NCBI RefSeq assembly: GCF_001282785.1
Contig: NZ_CVUA01000001.1
Span: forward strand, 1,550,001-1,614,000
Length of the DNA: 64,000 nt
Source of the DNA: Halolamina sediminis
GTDB lineage: Archaea > Halobacteriota > Halobacteria > Halobacteriales > Haloferacaceae
Direction of reading: 5' to 3'
Part shown: one piece after another, positions 1-9,533 of the stretch
How positions within the stretch are numbered: position 1 is the first letter of the stretch
Layout of the letters: the number at the start of each line of letters is the position of its first letter
Made by a program: the position numbers and the translations under genes
The notes under the pieces: generated by a model
What the model saw: the letters and a program-made list of their open reading frames with translations, nothing else
The model's database searches: none
Told to the model about the DNA's origin: nothing

Positions 1-1
1 G

Positions 2-688
2 CTCACCCACTACCTCGGCCTCCAGCGTGACATCACCGAGCAGATTCGGAACGAACAGCGGCTCGCAGTGCTCGACCGTATCCTGCGACACAACGTCCGG
101 AACAAAACCAACGTCATCCGGGGGTACGCCGAGACGATCGTCGAGGGGAACGCCGACCCCGGGGCCGCGGCCGAGCGCATCGTCGACGCCGCCGACGAGC
201 TGTACACGATCAGCGAACAGGTCCGGGAGTTCGACGCGGTCGTCCGGAACACCGAGGAGGCGATCGACGCCGTGCAGTTGGACGCGGTCGTCGGCGAGGG
301 GGTGGCGGCGTTGCGCGAGGAGTTCCCCGCCGCCGACGTCCAGTTCCGCGCCTCGGGGGCGGTGCCGGTCAACGCCCACCCCACGCTCCGCGCGGCGATC
401 CAGAACCTCCTCTACCAGCTCGGCGACAGCGAGCGGCCGGCGGCGGAGATCGCACTCGTCCGGGAGGGCGACGACGTCCGGCTCGACGTGTACGATCGCG
501 GGGACGCGATCCCGCGCGAGGAGCTCGAACTGGTGTCGGACCGCTCGGAGACGCCGCTGGAGCACTTACAGGGGCTCGAGCTCTGGCTGCTGCGCTGGGC
601 CGTCGAACAGTCCGGCGGCGAGTTCACGCTCGGCGACGCCGACGGCGACCCGCTGCTGCGGATGCGGTTCCCCGCGGCCGACAGCTGA
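2..688 (+). CDS. Sensor histidine kinase, C-terminal part (5' end outside window)
   Basis: The reading frame is open from the window edge, so the N-terminus is missing. The first visible residues (YLGLQRDITEQ) look like the end of a PAS/PAC sensory domain. They are followed by a HisKA-type segment, LRHNVRNKTNVI, with the phospho-acceptor His as in haloarchaeal Bat/HTR-type kinases. The ATPase domain is weak: the N-box region is NLLYQLGDS, a G1-like DRGDAIP is present, but the usual GLGL box is replaced by HLQGLELWLL. It probably senses a cytoplasmic or membrane signal and relays it by phosphotransfer, but catalytic competence is uncertain. Stop TGA at 686-688. Confidence 0.8.
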   Translation, partial: LTHYLGLQRDITEQIRNEQRLAVLDRILRHNVRNKTNVIRGYAETIVEGNADPGAAAERIVDAADELYTISEQVREFDAVVRNTEEAIDAVQLDAVVGEGVAALREEFPAADVQFRASGAVPVNAHPTLRAAIQNLLYQLGDSERPAAEIALVREGDDVRLDVYDRGDAIPREELELVSDRSETPLEHLQGLELWLLRWAVEQSGGEFTLGDADGDPLLRMRFPAADS

Positions 689-799
689 CCCTCGCTTCGA
701 GATTCGTAACGCCCCCGCCGGCCCGTCCCATTGACGTGTACACCGACGCCGAGGACGGAGCCGAGGGATTCAAGGTCGTGCCCATCCCGCTCACGACTG

Positions 800-1723
800 A
801 TGCGTCAGGACCACCTCGTCGCCGCGGGACAGCTCTCCCGAGCGGACGTCGAGCGGCTGCTCGACCGCGCGGCCGAGTTCGACGCCGCGCTCGACGCCGG
901 CGGCGACCTCCCCGCCAGCTACCCGGAGAAGCTGCTCGCACTGTGTTTCTACGAGCCGAGTACGCGCACGAAGATGTCGTTCGAGGCCGCGATGAAGCGC
1001 CTCGGCGGCGACGTCGTCGACATGGGCGGCGTCGACGCCTCCTCGGTGAAGAAAGGCGAGAGCCTCGCGGACACGGTCAGGGTCATCGAGGGGTACGCCG
1101 ACGGCCTCGTGCTCCGACACCCCCGCGAGGGCGCCGCGAAGATGGCCGCGGAGTTCGTCGACGCGCCGGTGATCAACGCCGGCGACGGCGCCGGCCACCA
1201 CCCCAGTCAGACCCTACTCGACCTGTACACGATCCGGGAGGCCGCGGGGCTGGACGACCTCACGATCGGCATCGTCGGCGACCTGAAGTACGGCCGGACG
1301 GTCCACTCGCTCGCGACGGCGCTGACCGAGTTCGACGCGCGGATGCATTTCGTCAGCCCGGAGTCGCTGCGCCTCCCGCGGTCGGTCCGGTTCGACCTCC
1401 ACGAGGCCGGCGCGCAGGTTCGCGAACACACGGAACTCGAGGAGGTGCTGCCCGAACTCGACGTGCTGTACGTCACCCGGATCCAGCGCGAGCGCTTCCC
1501 CGACGAGGACGAGTACCAGAAAGTCGCCGGGGAGTACCGCGTCGACGGCGAGACGCTCGACGCCGCCCGGGACGATCTGACGGTGATGCATCCGCTGCCC
1601 CGCGTCGACGAGATCGCCCCCGAGATCGACGACACCGAGCACGCCGACTACTTCGAGCAAGCCCACAACGGCGTTCCCGTGCGGATGGCGCTGCTCGACT
1701 TCCTGTTCCAGAACCATGAGTGA
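800..1723 (+). CDS. pyrB: Aspartate carbamoyltransferase catalytic subunit
   Basis: Transfers the carbamoyl group of carbamoyl phosphate to L-aspartate, the first committed step of pyrimidine synthesis in the cytoplasm. The 307-residue product has the usual length and carries the carbamoyl-phosphate motif STRT (residues 54-57) and the late HPLPRVDEI motif that binds both substrates. The ATG at 800 gives the family start; the longer frame opening at 731 adds an unconserved leader. Its last 8 bp overlap pyrI, so the two subunits of the holoenzyme are translated from one message. Confidence 0.97.
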   Translation: MRQDHLVAAGQLSRADVERLLDRAAEFDAALDAGGDLPASYPEKLLALCFYEPSTRTKMSFEAAMKRLGGDVVDMGGVDASSVKKGESLADTVRVIEGYADGLVLRHPREGAAKMAAEFVDAPVINAGDGAGHHPSQTLLDLYTIREAAGLDDLTIGIVGDLKYGRTVHSLATALTEFDARMHFVSPESLRLPRSVRFDLHEAGAQVREHTELEEVLPELDVLYVTRIQRERFPDEDEYQKVAGEYRVDGETLDAARDDLTVMHPLPRVDEIAPEIDDTEHADYFEQAHNGVPVRMALLDFLFQNHE

Positions 1724-2177
1724 CCACGAACTCCGCGTCTCGAAGATCCGCGACGGCACCGTGCTCGACCACCTCCCCGGCGGCAGCGCGCTGAACGTAC
1801 TCGCGATGCTGGGGATCGACGGCAGCGAGGGCACCGGCGTCAGCGTCGCGATGAACGTCCCCTCCGACCGCCTCGGCACGAAGGACGTGGTGAAAGTCGA
1901 GGAGCGCGAGCTCTCACAGGCCGAGGTGGACGTCCTCTCGCTGATCGCGCCGCGGGCGACGGTGAACATCGTCCGGGAGTACGAGGTCCGGGAGAAGAAG
2001 CAGGCCGAACGCCCCGACACCGTCGTCGGCGTGTTAGCCTGCCCGAACAGCAGCTGCATCACCAACGCCGACGAGCCCGTCGAGAGCCGCTTCGACGTGC
2101 TCGACGACGGCGTGCGGTGTGGCTACTGTGAGGAGATCATCCGCGAGGGGATCGCGGACCACCTGAACGTCGGGTGA
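1716..2177 (+). CDS. pyrI: Aspartate carbamoyltransferase regulatory subunit
   Basis: Regulatory chain of ATCase that binds nucleotide effectors and docks to PyrB through a zinc domain. The 153-residue protein has the N-terminal allosteric domain and four C-terminal zinc ligands, Cys109, Cys114, Cys135 and Cys138 (CPNSSC and CGYC). The start codon lies inside the end of pyrB (8-bp overlap), which fits the 1:1 stoichiometry of the subunits in the complex. Confidence 0.97.
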   Translation: MSDHELRVSKIRDGTVLDHLPGGSALNVLAMLGIDGSEGTGVSVAMNVPSDRLGTKDVVKVEERELSQAEVDVLSLIAPRATVNIVREYEVREKKQAERPDTVVGVLACPNSSCITNADEPVESRFDVLDDGVRCGYCEEIIREGIADHLNVG

Positions 2178-2195
2178 GGGTTGTCTGAACGTTTC

Positions 2196-2885
2196 TCACC
2201 GCAGCGATCCCAACGACGGCCGCCACGACAGCAGCGCCACCGTCACCAGAAAGACGGCCGTGGACACGTCGTAGGCGTACGTCGTCGTCGCCGCCGCGAC
2301 GAACGAGCCACCCCCCAGCGCCGCCGTCCCCACCGACGCGAGGATCGGCCACGAGCAGGAGATACAGGAGAACAGCCCGAGCAGTCCCGACACCGCCGAC
2401 CCGGCCACGTCGAGCACCGTGACGTAGACGAGGTAGGTCAGCGCGAGATAGCCGATCACCTTGGCCGGCATCAGGATCAGCCGGACGAACTCGCTTTTGA
2501 ACGTGACTGCCGGCCCCCAGCCCGGCGGGAGCCAGAGCACCGAGAACCCCGGGACGTAGTTGAACGTATCGGGGATGCCAGGGGCGACGACGCCGCCCGT
2601 GTACGCGAGCACCGCGAGGTAGCCGAGCGCGAGTAGGCTCCCGCGGCGGACCGCCGACGCGCTCGCGTCGGGCGCGTCGGTCCGGCGGAACACCCAGATC
2701 GAGACGTTGATCCAGAGCAGGCCGTACAGCGCGAACCGCGGCTGGCTGACCGAGACAGTGGCGCCGAACAGCCAGTAGCCGGTCAGCGCCATCACCTCGA
2801 CGTACAGCACGGCCGTCCAGAGTAGGACCGTCCGCGGTTCCGGGAGAACGTCGGCGCCCACGCGGTCGAGGACGGACATCGTCAC
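2196..2885 (-). CDS. Polytopic membrane protein with CxxC motif, next to heme O synthase
   Basis: A 229-residue protein with about six hydrophobic segments; I do not recognise a named function. A CISC motif (Cys174, Cys177) followed by SWP lies at the start of a late membrane segment and could bind metal or heme or form a disulfide. The GTG start at 2885 overlaps the stop of the upstream heme synthase gene (2882-2884); an ATG two codons later (2879) is equally possible. The tight coupling suggests a role in cytochrome oxidase or heme/copper maturation, which is inference from context only. It converges on pyrI with an 18-bp gap. Confidence 0.8.
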   Translation of the reverse strand: MTMSVLDRVGADVLPEPRTVLLWTAVLYVEVMALTGYWLFGATVSVSQPRFALYGLLWINVSIWVFRRTDAPDASASAVRRGSLLALGYLAVLAYTGGVVAPGIPDTFNYVPGFSVLWLPPGWGPAVTFKSEFVRLILMPAKVIGYLALTYLVYVTVLDVAGSAVSGLLGLFSCISCSWPILASVGTAALGGGSFVAAATTTYAYDVSTAVFLVTVALLSWRPSLGSLR

Positions 2886-4282
2886 AGCGCGAGCGTGTCG
2901 AGCACGACGGCGAGCAGCACGCCGCCGAGGTAGGCGTTCGAGGCGTGGAACGCGCGGAACGCCGCCGCCTCGGTCCGCTCGAAGTGGAGGCGGACGACCG
3001 CCCAGAGGAACACGCCGGCGAGTGCGATTCCCAGGGCCACGAACAGCCAGTCAAGCCGCGGGAGCAGCGCCAGCGCGGCCGTCGCCGCGAGCGTCGCACC
3101 CAGGTACCAGAGTATGTGTCGGCGCGTGGTCGTCTCGCCACGAACGACGGGCATCATCGGGAAGCCGCCCGCCTCGTAGTCGTCCTTGTAGGCGAGCGCG
3201 AGGTTGTAGAAGTGGGCGGGCGTCCAGAGGAACACGATCGCCGCCAGCCCGACGCCGCCCCAGCCGATCTCGCCGGTCACCGCGGCCCAACCGATCAGCG
3301 CGGGGAGCGCGCCGGCGGCGCCGCCGATGACGGTGTTCTGGACGGTGTTGGGCTTGAGGATCAGCGTGTAGACGACGCTGTAGAACGCGATCGCGATCAG
3401 CCCCAGCACCGCCGCGAGGACGTTGATCGAGGCGAACAGGCCGACGGAGATCGCGCCGAGTGTGAGACCGAACGCGACGGCGTTGCGGACCGGCACGAGG
3501 TCGACCGCGAGCGGGCGGTCGCTGGTGCGCTGCATCTTCCGGTCGACGTCGCGTTCGAGGACGTGGTTGAACGTCCCGGAGGCACCGATCGCGAGCGCGC
3601 CGCCGACCATCGTCTTCGCGACGACGGGGACCGTGAAGTTCTCGCCGCCGGCCAGCGCCATCGCCGCCGCCGCCACCAGACAGAGCAGCCACATCAGTCG
3701 GGGCTTGGTCAACCGGGCGTACGCCGCGAGCTTTGCCTTCGTCCGGGGCCAGCCCGGTTCGGGGAGCGCCGGCGAGGGAGTGTCCTCGACGGGCGGAAGC
3801 TCGTCGTCGAGGGGGTCCTCGGGCTCGTCGTCGGGGTCACCGGTGGCGGCTTCGAGCGTCCACGCCAGCGCCGCGAGCACGCCGCCGAAGATGACGGCGC
3901 CGACGGCGAGGTGGATCGCCGAGACGGCCGCGGTCGGCGCCACGGCCGTCGTCGCGATGACGGCGCCGACGCCGGACTGGATCGGGAACAGTGCGAGCGC
4001 GAACAGGAGGGCGGCCTTCACGCGCCGGGACTCGTCGCGGCGGAACGCGAGTGCGGTGGCGCCGACGAGCAGGAGGCCGGCGCCGAGGGCGCCGATCCGG
4101 TGGCCGAGGGCGAACCAGCCGTCGGCGGAGGTCGGGAGTGCGAAGCCGCCGCCGCAGGCGGGCCACCCGCGACACGCGGCCGCGGCGTCGGTCACCGCCG
4201 TCGTCGCGCCGACGGCGACGAGGAGGTACACCCCCATCGCGGCGGCCGCGAGCAGGCCGGCGAACTGGCGGTCTGAAGTCAC
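2882..4282 (-). CDS. ctaB: Heme O synthase with N-terminal CtaA-like half (protoheme IX farnesyltransferase)
   Basis: A 466-residue membrane protein in two parts. Residues 1-145 form four membrane helices resembling half of the heme A synthase CtaA/COX15, with a Cys pair (Cys37, Cys43) and histidines at 61 and 124 in helices. After an acidic linker (about 147-175) comes a UbiA-family prenyltransferase with the diphosphate-binding motif around Asn239, Asp245 and Asp247 followed by the RTSDRPL signature. The CtaB part farnesylates heme B to heme O for terminal oxidases. The fused architecture is known in haloarchaea; whether the CtaA-like half makes heme A alone is not evident. Confidence 0.92.
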   Translation of the reverse strand: MTSDRQFAGLLAAAAMGVYLLVAVGATTAVTDAAAACRGWPACGGGFALPTSADGWFALGHRIGALGAGLLLVGATALAFRRDESRRVKAALLFALALFPIQSGVGAVIATTAVAPTAAVSAIHLAVGAVIFGGVLAALAWTLEAATGDPDDEPEDPLDDELPPVEDTPSPALPEPGWPRTKAKLAAYARLTKPRLMWLLCLVAAAAMALAGGENFTVPVVAKTMVGGALAIGASGTFNHVLERDVDRKMQRTSDRPLAVDLVPVRNAVAFGLTLGAISVGLFASINVLAAVLGLIAIAFYSVVYTLILKPNTVQNTVIGGAAGALPALIGWAAVTGEIGWGGVGLAAIVFLWTPAHFYNLALAYKDDYEAGGFPMMPVVRGETTTRRHILWYLGATLAATAALALLPRLDWLFVALGIALAGVFLWAVVRLHFERTEAAAFRAFHASNAYLGGVLLAVVLDTLAL

Positions 4283-4381
4283 TACGCGGGCTAGCGGCCG
4301 GCGCTACTTATCCGCTTCGCGTCTGCCCGGACGGTGGGAGCCAGCACAGTCCAGTCAGGCCGGGGCGACAGCGACCGTTGG

Positions 4382-4831
4382 CTACCCGCGTCGCTCCAGA
4401 ATCCGGTCGACGATCCGGCCGGTCGAGAGGAGTTCTCCGTCGTACTTCGGATCGCGCGGCCCCGCGCGAGCGACGTCGCAGTCGATCCCGCGGTCGTCCA
4501 GCGCGGCCGCCACCGCGTCCTCGTCGTGGTGCTGGTCGTAGCCCAGTACGATCACATCCGGGCCGATACGCTCGATGGGGACGAATATGTCCGATTCGTG
4601 GCCGAGGTGTGCCTCGTCCACAGCGTCGATCGCGCCGACCACGTCCCGGCGCTGGCGGGCGGGCAGCACGGGATCTTCCTTGTGAGAGACGTTCGAGCTT
4701 CGGGCGACGATGACGTGGAGTTCGTCGGCGTGTTCGGCGGCCTCGCGGAGATAGTGGACGTGGCCCGGGTGGAGCAGGTCGAAGGTTCCCTGTGCGACTG
4801 CGCGTTCGCTGTCGTGATCGTCCCCGCTCAT
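4382..4831 (-). CDS. ribL: Archaeal FAD synthase (FMN adenylyltransferase)
   Basis: A 149-residue nucleotidyltransferase of the cytidylyltransferase superfamily. The N-terminal [14 protein letters not shown] carries the HxGH catalytic motif, and [16 protein letters not shown] matches the archaeal RibL pattern. It makes FAD from FMN and ATP. Its ATG overlaps the stop of the JAMM gene upstream by 4 bp, so the two are co-transcribed. Confidence 0.93.
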   Translation of the reverse strand: MSGDDHDSERAVAQGTFDLLHPGHVHYLREAAEHADELHVIVARSSNVSHKEDPVLPARQRRDVVGAIDAVDEAHLGHESDIFVPIERIGPDVIVLGYDQHHDEDAVAAALDDRGIDCDVARAGPRDPKYDGELLSTGRIVDRILERRG

Positions 4832-5328
4832 GGCTCCCCCCCGTCGAGGCCGAGTTCGGCGTCGATGTCTTCCTGCGTGAAGTCGAAGAACTCCTCGGGA
4901 TCGTCGAGTTCGACGTCGTACACCGGGAGGCTGCGGTGCTTCCCTTCGCGGTCGAGTGCGACCCAGTCCTCGCGGCCGTAGGGGTGGCCGACGATGACGT
5001 GGACCTGCCCCTTGCTGAACGTCGCGAGATCGGCCTGCGAGGGTTGGAGGACACCGTTGGGGTGGGAGTGGATCGAGCCGACGGAGGAGAAGTCGTTTGG
5101 AACCATGCTGGTCTTGACCGTCGCGCTGATCGGGTTGGACTCGGTGCCGGGGATGATCAGGACGTCCGTCACGAGCAGCCCCTCGTGGTCGATCCCGAAC
5201 TCATCGGCGGGCTCCCCACGCAGGAGCCCCATGTACTCGTCGGGGTGGGTCTCGCGGGACGCTTCGAGCGCGAACGTGAGGGCGTCGTCGGCGATGCCGA
5301 CTACATCACCCGACCGGAACAGTCCCAT
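4828..5328 (-). CDS. JAMM/MPN+ family metalloprotease-like protein
   Basis: A 166-residue protein with an intact JAMM motif: a Glu in the first helix (DEYMGLLRG), then IHSHPNG and PSQAD, giving the two zinc histidines and the zinc aspartate. Archaeal relatives remove SAMP ubiquitin-like proteins (desampylase) or process other isopeptides; the substrate here is unknown. The ATG at 5328 gives the conserved start; the frame extends upstream to 5469 without family resemblance. It is divergent from the RecJ-like gene at 5435 and overlaps ribL by 4 bp. Confidence 0.85.
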   Translation of the reverse strand: MGLFRSGDVVGIADDALTFALEASRETHPDEYMGLLRGEPADEFGIDHEGLLVTDVLIIPGTESNPISATVKTSMVPNDFSSVGSIHSHPNGVLQPSQADLATFSKGQVHVIVGHPYGREDWVALDREGKHRSLPVYDVELDDPEEFFDFTQEDIDAELGLDGGEP

Positions 5329-5434
5329 CTCCGGGTACTCGGGGGCGGCGCCAACTAAGGATTCCGGGACGCTTGCGGGGGCGCGTCGTGTGCGAACTGG
5401 AAGACTTAACACCCGCGACCGCCGACTTTTCGGT

Positions 5435-7375
5435 ATGACTGAGCACTCTGCCGGCGAGGACGCCGGCATCCCCGAGGGCGGTTCGCCCTCGGCCCGTCGG
5501 GATGTTCCCGACGACGCGACTGTGGTTTACGATCTCGACGACGACTGCACGATGGACGACGTGGCGGAGGGCGCACGCTACCTCGTGACTGTCAACGGCG
5601 TCGTCGACTACGGCGTCTTCGTCGACGTCTCCGAGAACGTCTCGGGGCTGGTCCACGAGTCCGGCCTCGACGGCGAGTACGAGGAGGGCGACGAGCTGGT
5701 CGTCCGCCTGACGGAGATCCGGGAGAACGGCGACATCGCGTTCGAAGAGGTCGACCCCGCCGAGAACCGGGTCGTCGCCGTCGAGTACGAGCCCGAGATC
5801 ACGGCCGTCGACGAACTCCACCGCGGCGACGCGGTCACCGTCGAGGGCGAGCTGACTCAGATCAAACAGACCGGCGGCCCGACGATTTTCCACGTCGGCG
5901 ACGAGTCGGGGATCGTCGCCGCCGCCGCGTTCGAGGAAGCCGGCGTGCGCGCCTACCCCGAGGCCGAGATCGGCGACGTCGTCCGCGTGAGCGGCGAGGT
6001 CGGCCTCCACGACGGCGTCCGCCAGCTCGAAGTCGACGACATCGCCGTGTTGGAGGCCGAAACGGAAGAGGCCGCCCGCGAGCGCCTCGACGAGGCCCGC
6101 GCCGAGCACGCCGCCCCCGAGTCGGTCGAGCCGCTGATCGAGTGGGACGCCTTCGAGAAGCTCCGACCCGACCTCGAGGAGCTCGCGCGCCTGCTCCGCC
6201 GAACGGTGCTCGAAGGGCGCCCGATCCGGGTTCGCCACCACGCCGACGGCGACGGGATGTGCGCCGCTATCCCCGTCCAGCGCGCGCTGGAGAGCTTCAT
6301 CGAATCGGTCCACGCCGACCCCGACGCCGGTCGTCACCTGCTCAAGCGCCTCCCCGCGAAGGCGCCGTTCTACGAGATGGAGGACGTGACTCGCGACCTC
6401 AACTTCGCGCTGGAGGGGCGGGCCCGCCACGGCCAGCAGCTCCCGTTCCTGCTGATGCTCGACAACGGGAGCACCGAGGAGGACACGCCCGCCTACCGCA
6501 ACCTCGCCCACTACGACATGCCCATCGCGGTGGTCGACCACCACCACCCCGACCCGGAGGCGGTGAACCCGCTGCTCGACGCCCACGTCAACCCCTACCT
6601 GTACGACGAGGACTACAGCATCACCACGGGGATGATGTGCGTCGAGCTCGCCCGCATGATCGACCCACAGATCACGGAGGAGCTCCGCCACGTGCCGGCG
6701 GTCGCAGGCGTCTCGGACCGCTCGCGGGCCGACGCGATGAGCGACTACGTCGAGCTCGCCGAGGCCGAGGGGTACGATCGCGACGACCTCGACGACGTGG
6801 GCGAGGCGCTGGACTACGCCGCCCACTTCCTGCGCTACTCCAGCGGCCACTCCGTCGTCAACGACGTGCTCAACGTCGGCTGCGACGACCGCGACCGCCA
6901 CGAGGAGCTAGTCGAGTTCCTCGCCGACCGCGCCGAGCGCGACGTGGCCGAACAACTCGACGCCGTCGGGGATCACGTCGAACACGAGACGCTCGAAAGT
7001 GATGCCCACCTCTACCGAATCGACCTCGACCAGTGGGCCCACCGCTTCACCTACCCCGCACCGGGGAAGACCACCGGCGAGCTCCATGACACGAAAGTCG
7101 AGGAGACGGGCGACCCGGTGATCACGATCGGCTACGGGCCGGACTTCGCCGTGCTCCGGAGCGACGGCGTGCGGCTCGACATCCCCGAGATGGTCGAGGA
7201 GCTCAACGAGGAGCTGCCCGGCGCCGGCGTCTCCGGCGGCGGCCACCTCGTCGTCGGCTCGATCAAGTTCGTGAAGGGCCGCCGCGAGCAGGTGATCGAC
7301 GCGCTGGTCGAGAAGATGGCCGACGCCGAGATCGACGAGGCGCTCTCCTCGACCGCCGCCGCGCTGGACGATTAG
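5435..7375 (+). CDS. RecJ-like DHH-family phosphoesterase with S1 and OB domains
   Basis: A 646-residue protein with, in order, an acidic N-terminus, an S1 RNA-binding domain (about 48-100, VDYGVFVDV), an OB-fold nucleic-acid domain (about 120-200), and the DHH phosphoesterase core: HADGDGM, LMLDNGS and VVDHHHPD are the metal-binding motifs. The C-terminus has the DHHA1-type SGGGHLVVGSIKF. Such archaeal RecJ homologues act as 5' exonucleases or bind GINS/CMG at forks. All metal ligands are present, so activity is expected. A CTTAAC-type TATA element sits about 30 bp upstream, suggesting a nearly leaderless transcript. Confidence 0.92.
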   Translation: MTEHSAGEDAGIPEGGSPSARRDVPDDATVVYDLDDDCTMDDVAEGARYLVTVNGVVDYGVFVDVSENVSGLVHESGLDGEYEEGDELVVRLTEIRENGDIAFEEVDPAENRVVAVEYEPEITAVDELHRGDAVTVEGELTQIKQTGGPTIFHVGDESGIVAAAAFEEAGVRAYPEAEIGDVVRVSGEVGLHDGVRQLEVDDIAVLEAETEEAARERLDEARAEHAAPESVEPLIEWDAFEKLRPDLEELARLLRRTVLEGRPIRVRHHADGDGMCAAIPVQRALESFIESVHADPDAGRHLLKRLPAKAPFYEMEDVTRDLNFALEGRARHGQQLPFLLMLDNGSTEEDTPAYRNLAHYDMPIAVVDHHHPDPEAVNPLLDAHVNPYLYDEDYSITTGMMCVELARMIDPQITEELRHVPAVAGVSDRSRADAMSDYVELAEAEGYDRDDLDDVGEALDYAAHFLRYSSGHSVVNDVLNVGCDDRDRHEELVEFLADRAERDVAEQLDAVGDHVEHETLESDAHLYRIDLDQWAHRFTYPAPGKTTGELHDTKVEETGDPVITIGYGPDFAVLRSDGVRLDIPEMVEELNEELPGAGVSGGGHLVVGSIKFVKGRREQVIDALVEKMADAEIDEALSSTAAALDD

Positions 7376-7411
7376 GCAGCGCGGCACGCTGTCAGCCGCG
7401 CTGGACGACTA
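7359..7411. repeat. Hairpin repeat, one and a half copies, overlapping the 3' end of the RecJ-like gene
   Basis: One full copy (about 7373-7409) and a partial one (7359-7372, inside the last codons of the CDS) of a 36-37 bp unit that is also present four times at 17503-17648. The core is an inverted repeat CGCGGC / GCCGCG around a 9-nt loop (ACGCTGTCA). Each unit ends in a TGGACGA(C/T)T-like string. Its position right after a stop codon suggests a terminator-like or REP-like role. Confidence 0.75.
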
Positions 7412-7440
7412 GGCAGGCATCCTCTCCGCGGCTACGACGC

Positions 7441-9114
7441 TCACTCCTCCCACTTCTCCACCGACGCGAAGTTCAGCGACCGCGTTGCGACCAGCGCTGC
7501 GACCAACACCGCGGCGACGGCGCCGGCAGCGAACAGCCAGGTCCTGCCTGCCTCGCTGCCGCCCCGCCAGTCCGCCGCGAAGCTCTCGCGGTAGAACGCG
7601 ACCGGTTCCGGGCCACGGAGCGCGAGCGCCACCTCGCGATTCCGGGTCGCGCTGTTCTCGTTCCAGTTGAGCGACCCCACGACCGCGAGGTCGTCGTCGA
7701 CCAGCAGCCCCTTCGCGTGGATCTTCTCGTAGCGGCCGTCGGGCTCGGAGATCCGTGCCGTCAGGGGAGCGTCGTTGCGGTCGGCCCAGTCGTTCAGCCA
7801 CGCGACCAGCGCCTCGTTCTCCTCGGCCGAGTACCACGCCCCCGAGAGCAGAATCCGGACCTCGACGCCACGCTGGGCGGCCCGCAGCGTCGCCCGGACG
7901 AGCGCGTTGTCCTGCCGGCCGAGGCTCGGTTGGAGCACGTCGACGCGCGACTCGGCGGCGTCGATCGCCGAGATCAACGCCGACTCCGCGTTGCCGGGCG
8001 CTGTCAGGACCGTGACGTTCCTCGCAGTGACCTGCTCGGCGGGGAACTGGGTCGGGTAGCTCCCGTTCGCCGCCGGGATCGACTCGAACCGCCGGTTCTC
8101 GCGGAACGCTGCCCACGTCCGGGTGTCCGGCGCGTCGCTGTCGTTCCGGAACAGCGCTGCGAGCGCGTCTGCCGTGCTGCCGTTCTCGACGCGGACGCCC
8201 CAGCCGCGACTCGACGCGCCACCCACCCCGGAGGGTTTCCAGTTCTCCGAGAGCACGAGCGCGCGGCCGTCCGCGACGGCGTACTTCGGGTGGTGGAACG
8301 CGAACCGGTTCGCCCCGACGCCGACGACGCGGACCTCGACGCCCGCAGCGGCGAGCCGGTCGAGGAGTCGGGCCTGCCGTGCGGCGGCGCCGTTGACTGG
8401 TTCGGCCTCGACCAGCACGCGCACGTCGACGCCGCGGGATTCGGCGGCGAGCAGCGCCTCGGTGACGCGCTCGGAGGTGAAGCTGTATCCGGCGAGCAGG
8501 ATGCGGTCGTCGGCGCGCCGGAGCGTCTCGATCGGTATCTCAGGCGAGTCGGGCAGCAGGAACGCGGTCGCGTTGGCCGGCCCGGTCGCGATCGGCGGCC
8601 GGGGGTCGAGCCCGCGCGGGCGCCACTCGTCGACCGCCGGGAGGTAGCGCTCGCCCTCGCTCGTCTCGGCGTAGCGAACGCGGTGGACCGGCTCGCCGTT
8701 TCGGCGGAGCAGGACCGTCTCGCCGGTGTTCGCGAGTGAGAAGGAACCCTCCACGACCGTCGCGTCGTCGCCCGCCCCGTCACCGACGATACCGGGCTCG
8801 GGCGTGACCAGAATCCTGCCCGACCGGTTCCGCAGAGGAATCGTCGACTCGCCGTCGGAGAGCGTCCAGTTGCCGGCCTCGGGGAGTCGGACCAGCACGT
8901 ACTCCCCGCTGTCGCCGTTTCGTACGGGATCCGGGTAGAGTTCCAGGATCGCAGCGTCGTCGGACTCGCCCTGCTTGACTGCATCTGCGTTCCCTGCGAT
9001 GGCTACGTGCCCGCTGCCGGCTGCCAGCGAGACGAGCAACAGGCTCACGATGAGCAGGCGAACGACGAGGGCGCTCGGGAACGAGCGCTCCGGTTCGCAG
9101 TCCTGTCGCGCCAC
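7441..9114 (-). CDS. Secreted phospholipase-D-like protein with lamin-tail-like domains
   Basis: 557 residues. A signal peptide or anchor (about 15-40) is followed by two beta-rich lamin-tail-like segments (about 52-108 and 118-160) and two PLD domains, each with an HKD motif: His275/Lys277/Asp282 followed by SENW, and His466/Lys468/Asp473 followed by GSLNWNEN. A single C-terminal membrane helix (about 530-548) and a short cytoplasmic tail end the protein. The pattern fits a cell-surface phosphodiesterase; substrate could be phospholipid or extracellular DNA. A divergent gene pair is not present upstream; the neighbour is read in the same direction. Confidence 0.87.
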   Translation of the reverse strand: MARQDCEPERSFPSALVVRLLIVSLLLVSLAAGSGHVAIAGNADAVKQGESDDAAILELYPDPVRNGDSGEYVLVRLPEAGNWTLSDGESTIPLRNRSGRILVTPEPGIVGDGAGDDATVVEGSFSLANTGETVLLRRNGEPVHRVRYAETSEGERYLPAVDEWRPRGLDPRPPIATGPANATAFLLPDSPEIPIETLRRADDRILLAGYSFTSERVTEALLAAESRGVDVRVLVEAEPVNGAAARQARLLDRLAAAGVEVRVVGVGANRFAFHHPKYAVADGRALVLSENWKPSGVGGASSRGWGVRVENGSTADALAALFRNDSDAPDTRTWAAFRENRRFESIPAANGSYPTQFPAEQVTARNVTVLTAPGNAESALISAIDAAESRVDVLQPSLGRQDNALVRATLRAAQRGVEVRILLSGAWYSAEENEALVAWLNDWADRNDAPLTARISEPDGRYEKIHAKGLLVDDDLAVVGSLNWNENSATRNREVALALRGPEPVAFYRESFAADWRGGSEAGRTWLFAAGAVAAVLVAALVATRSLNFASVEKWEE

Positions 9115-9162
9115 GGGATGGGTGGTCCCGCTACCGGTGATAAAGACTCGGCCGGCTGGTGG

Positions 9163-9450
9163 CTACATCCCCATGTCTTCGGCAGGGTCGGGGACGGGGA
9201 GGTCGTCGACAGCCACGCCGAGCAGTTCGGCGGCGTGGTCCAGCGCCATGTCGAACCCGTAGTAGCGTTCGAGCTCGTCGCCTTCGGGGCCGTTTCGGAC
9301 CTTCAACATCGCGTAGCCGTCGATGTTCTGGGCGATCGAGGCGGTTCGGCCCTCGTGAACGAAGTCGAGTCGGCGTTCGCCCGCCTCCTCGACGTAGATG
9401 GCTCTCACGCCGCCGGCCGTCAGTTCGGTTTCGCCGTCGGAGTCGCTCAT
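9163..9450 (-). CDS. Small conserved haloarchaeal protein, function unknown
   Basis: A 95-residue acidic protein of the kind conserved only in haloarchaea (DUF7111-like, from memory). It has an alternating beta pattern (GVRAIYVEEAGERRLDFVHE) and no catalytic motif that I can see. It is divergent from the gene at 9534, with a CTTATG TATA-like element in the shared 83-bp region. Confidence 0.75.
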   Translation of the reverse strand: MSDSDGETELTAGGVRAIYVEEAGERRLDFVHEGRTASIAQNIDGYAMLKVRNGPEGDELERYYGFDMALDHAAELLGVAVDDLPVPDPAEDMGM

Positions 9451-9533
9451 GGCCGGCGGTTCGAGCGCCCCCGAGTAAGGCCCATCGGTGTCGGCGGTGC
9501 AGGCTTATGTGGCGCCCGCCCCAAGGCAGGGAC

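Noticed and set aside
5306-6901. 531-residue open frame on the minus strand
   Set aside because: It lies opposite the RecJ-like gene, whose motifs are clear. The product is the Val/Asp/Arg-rich type produced by reading high-GC haloarchaeal genes on the complementary strand.
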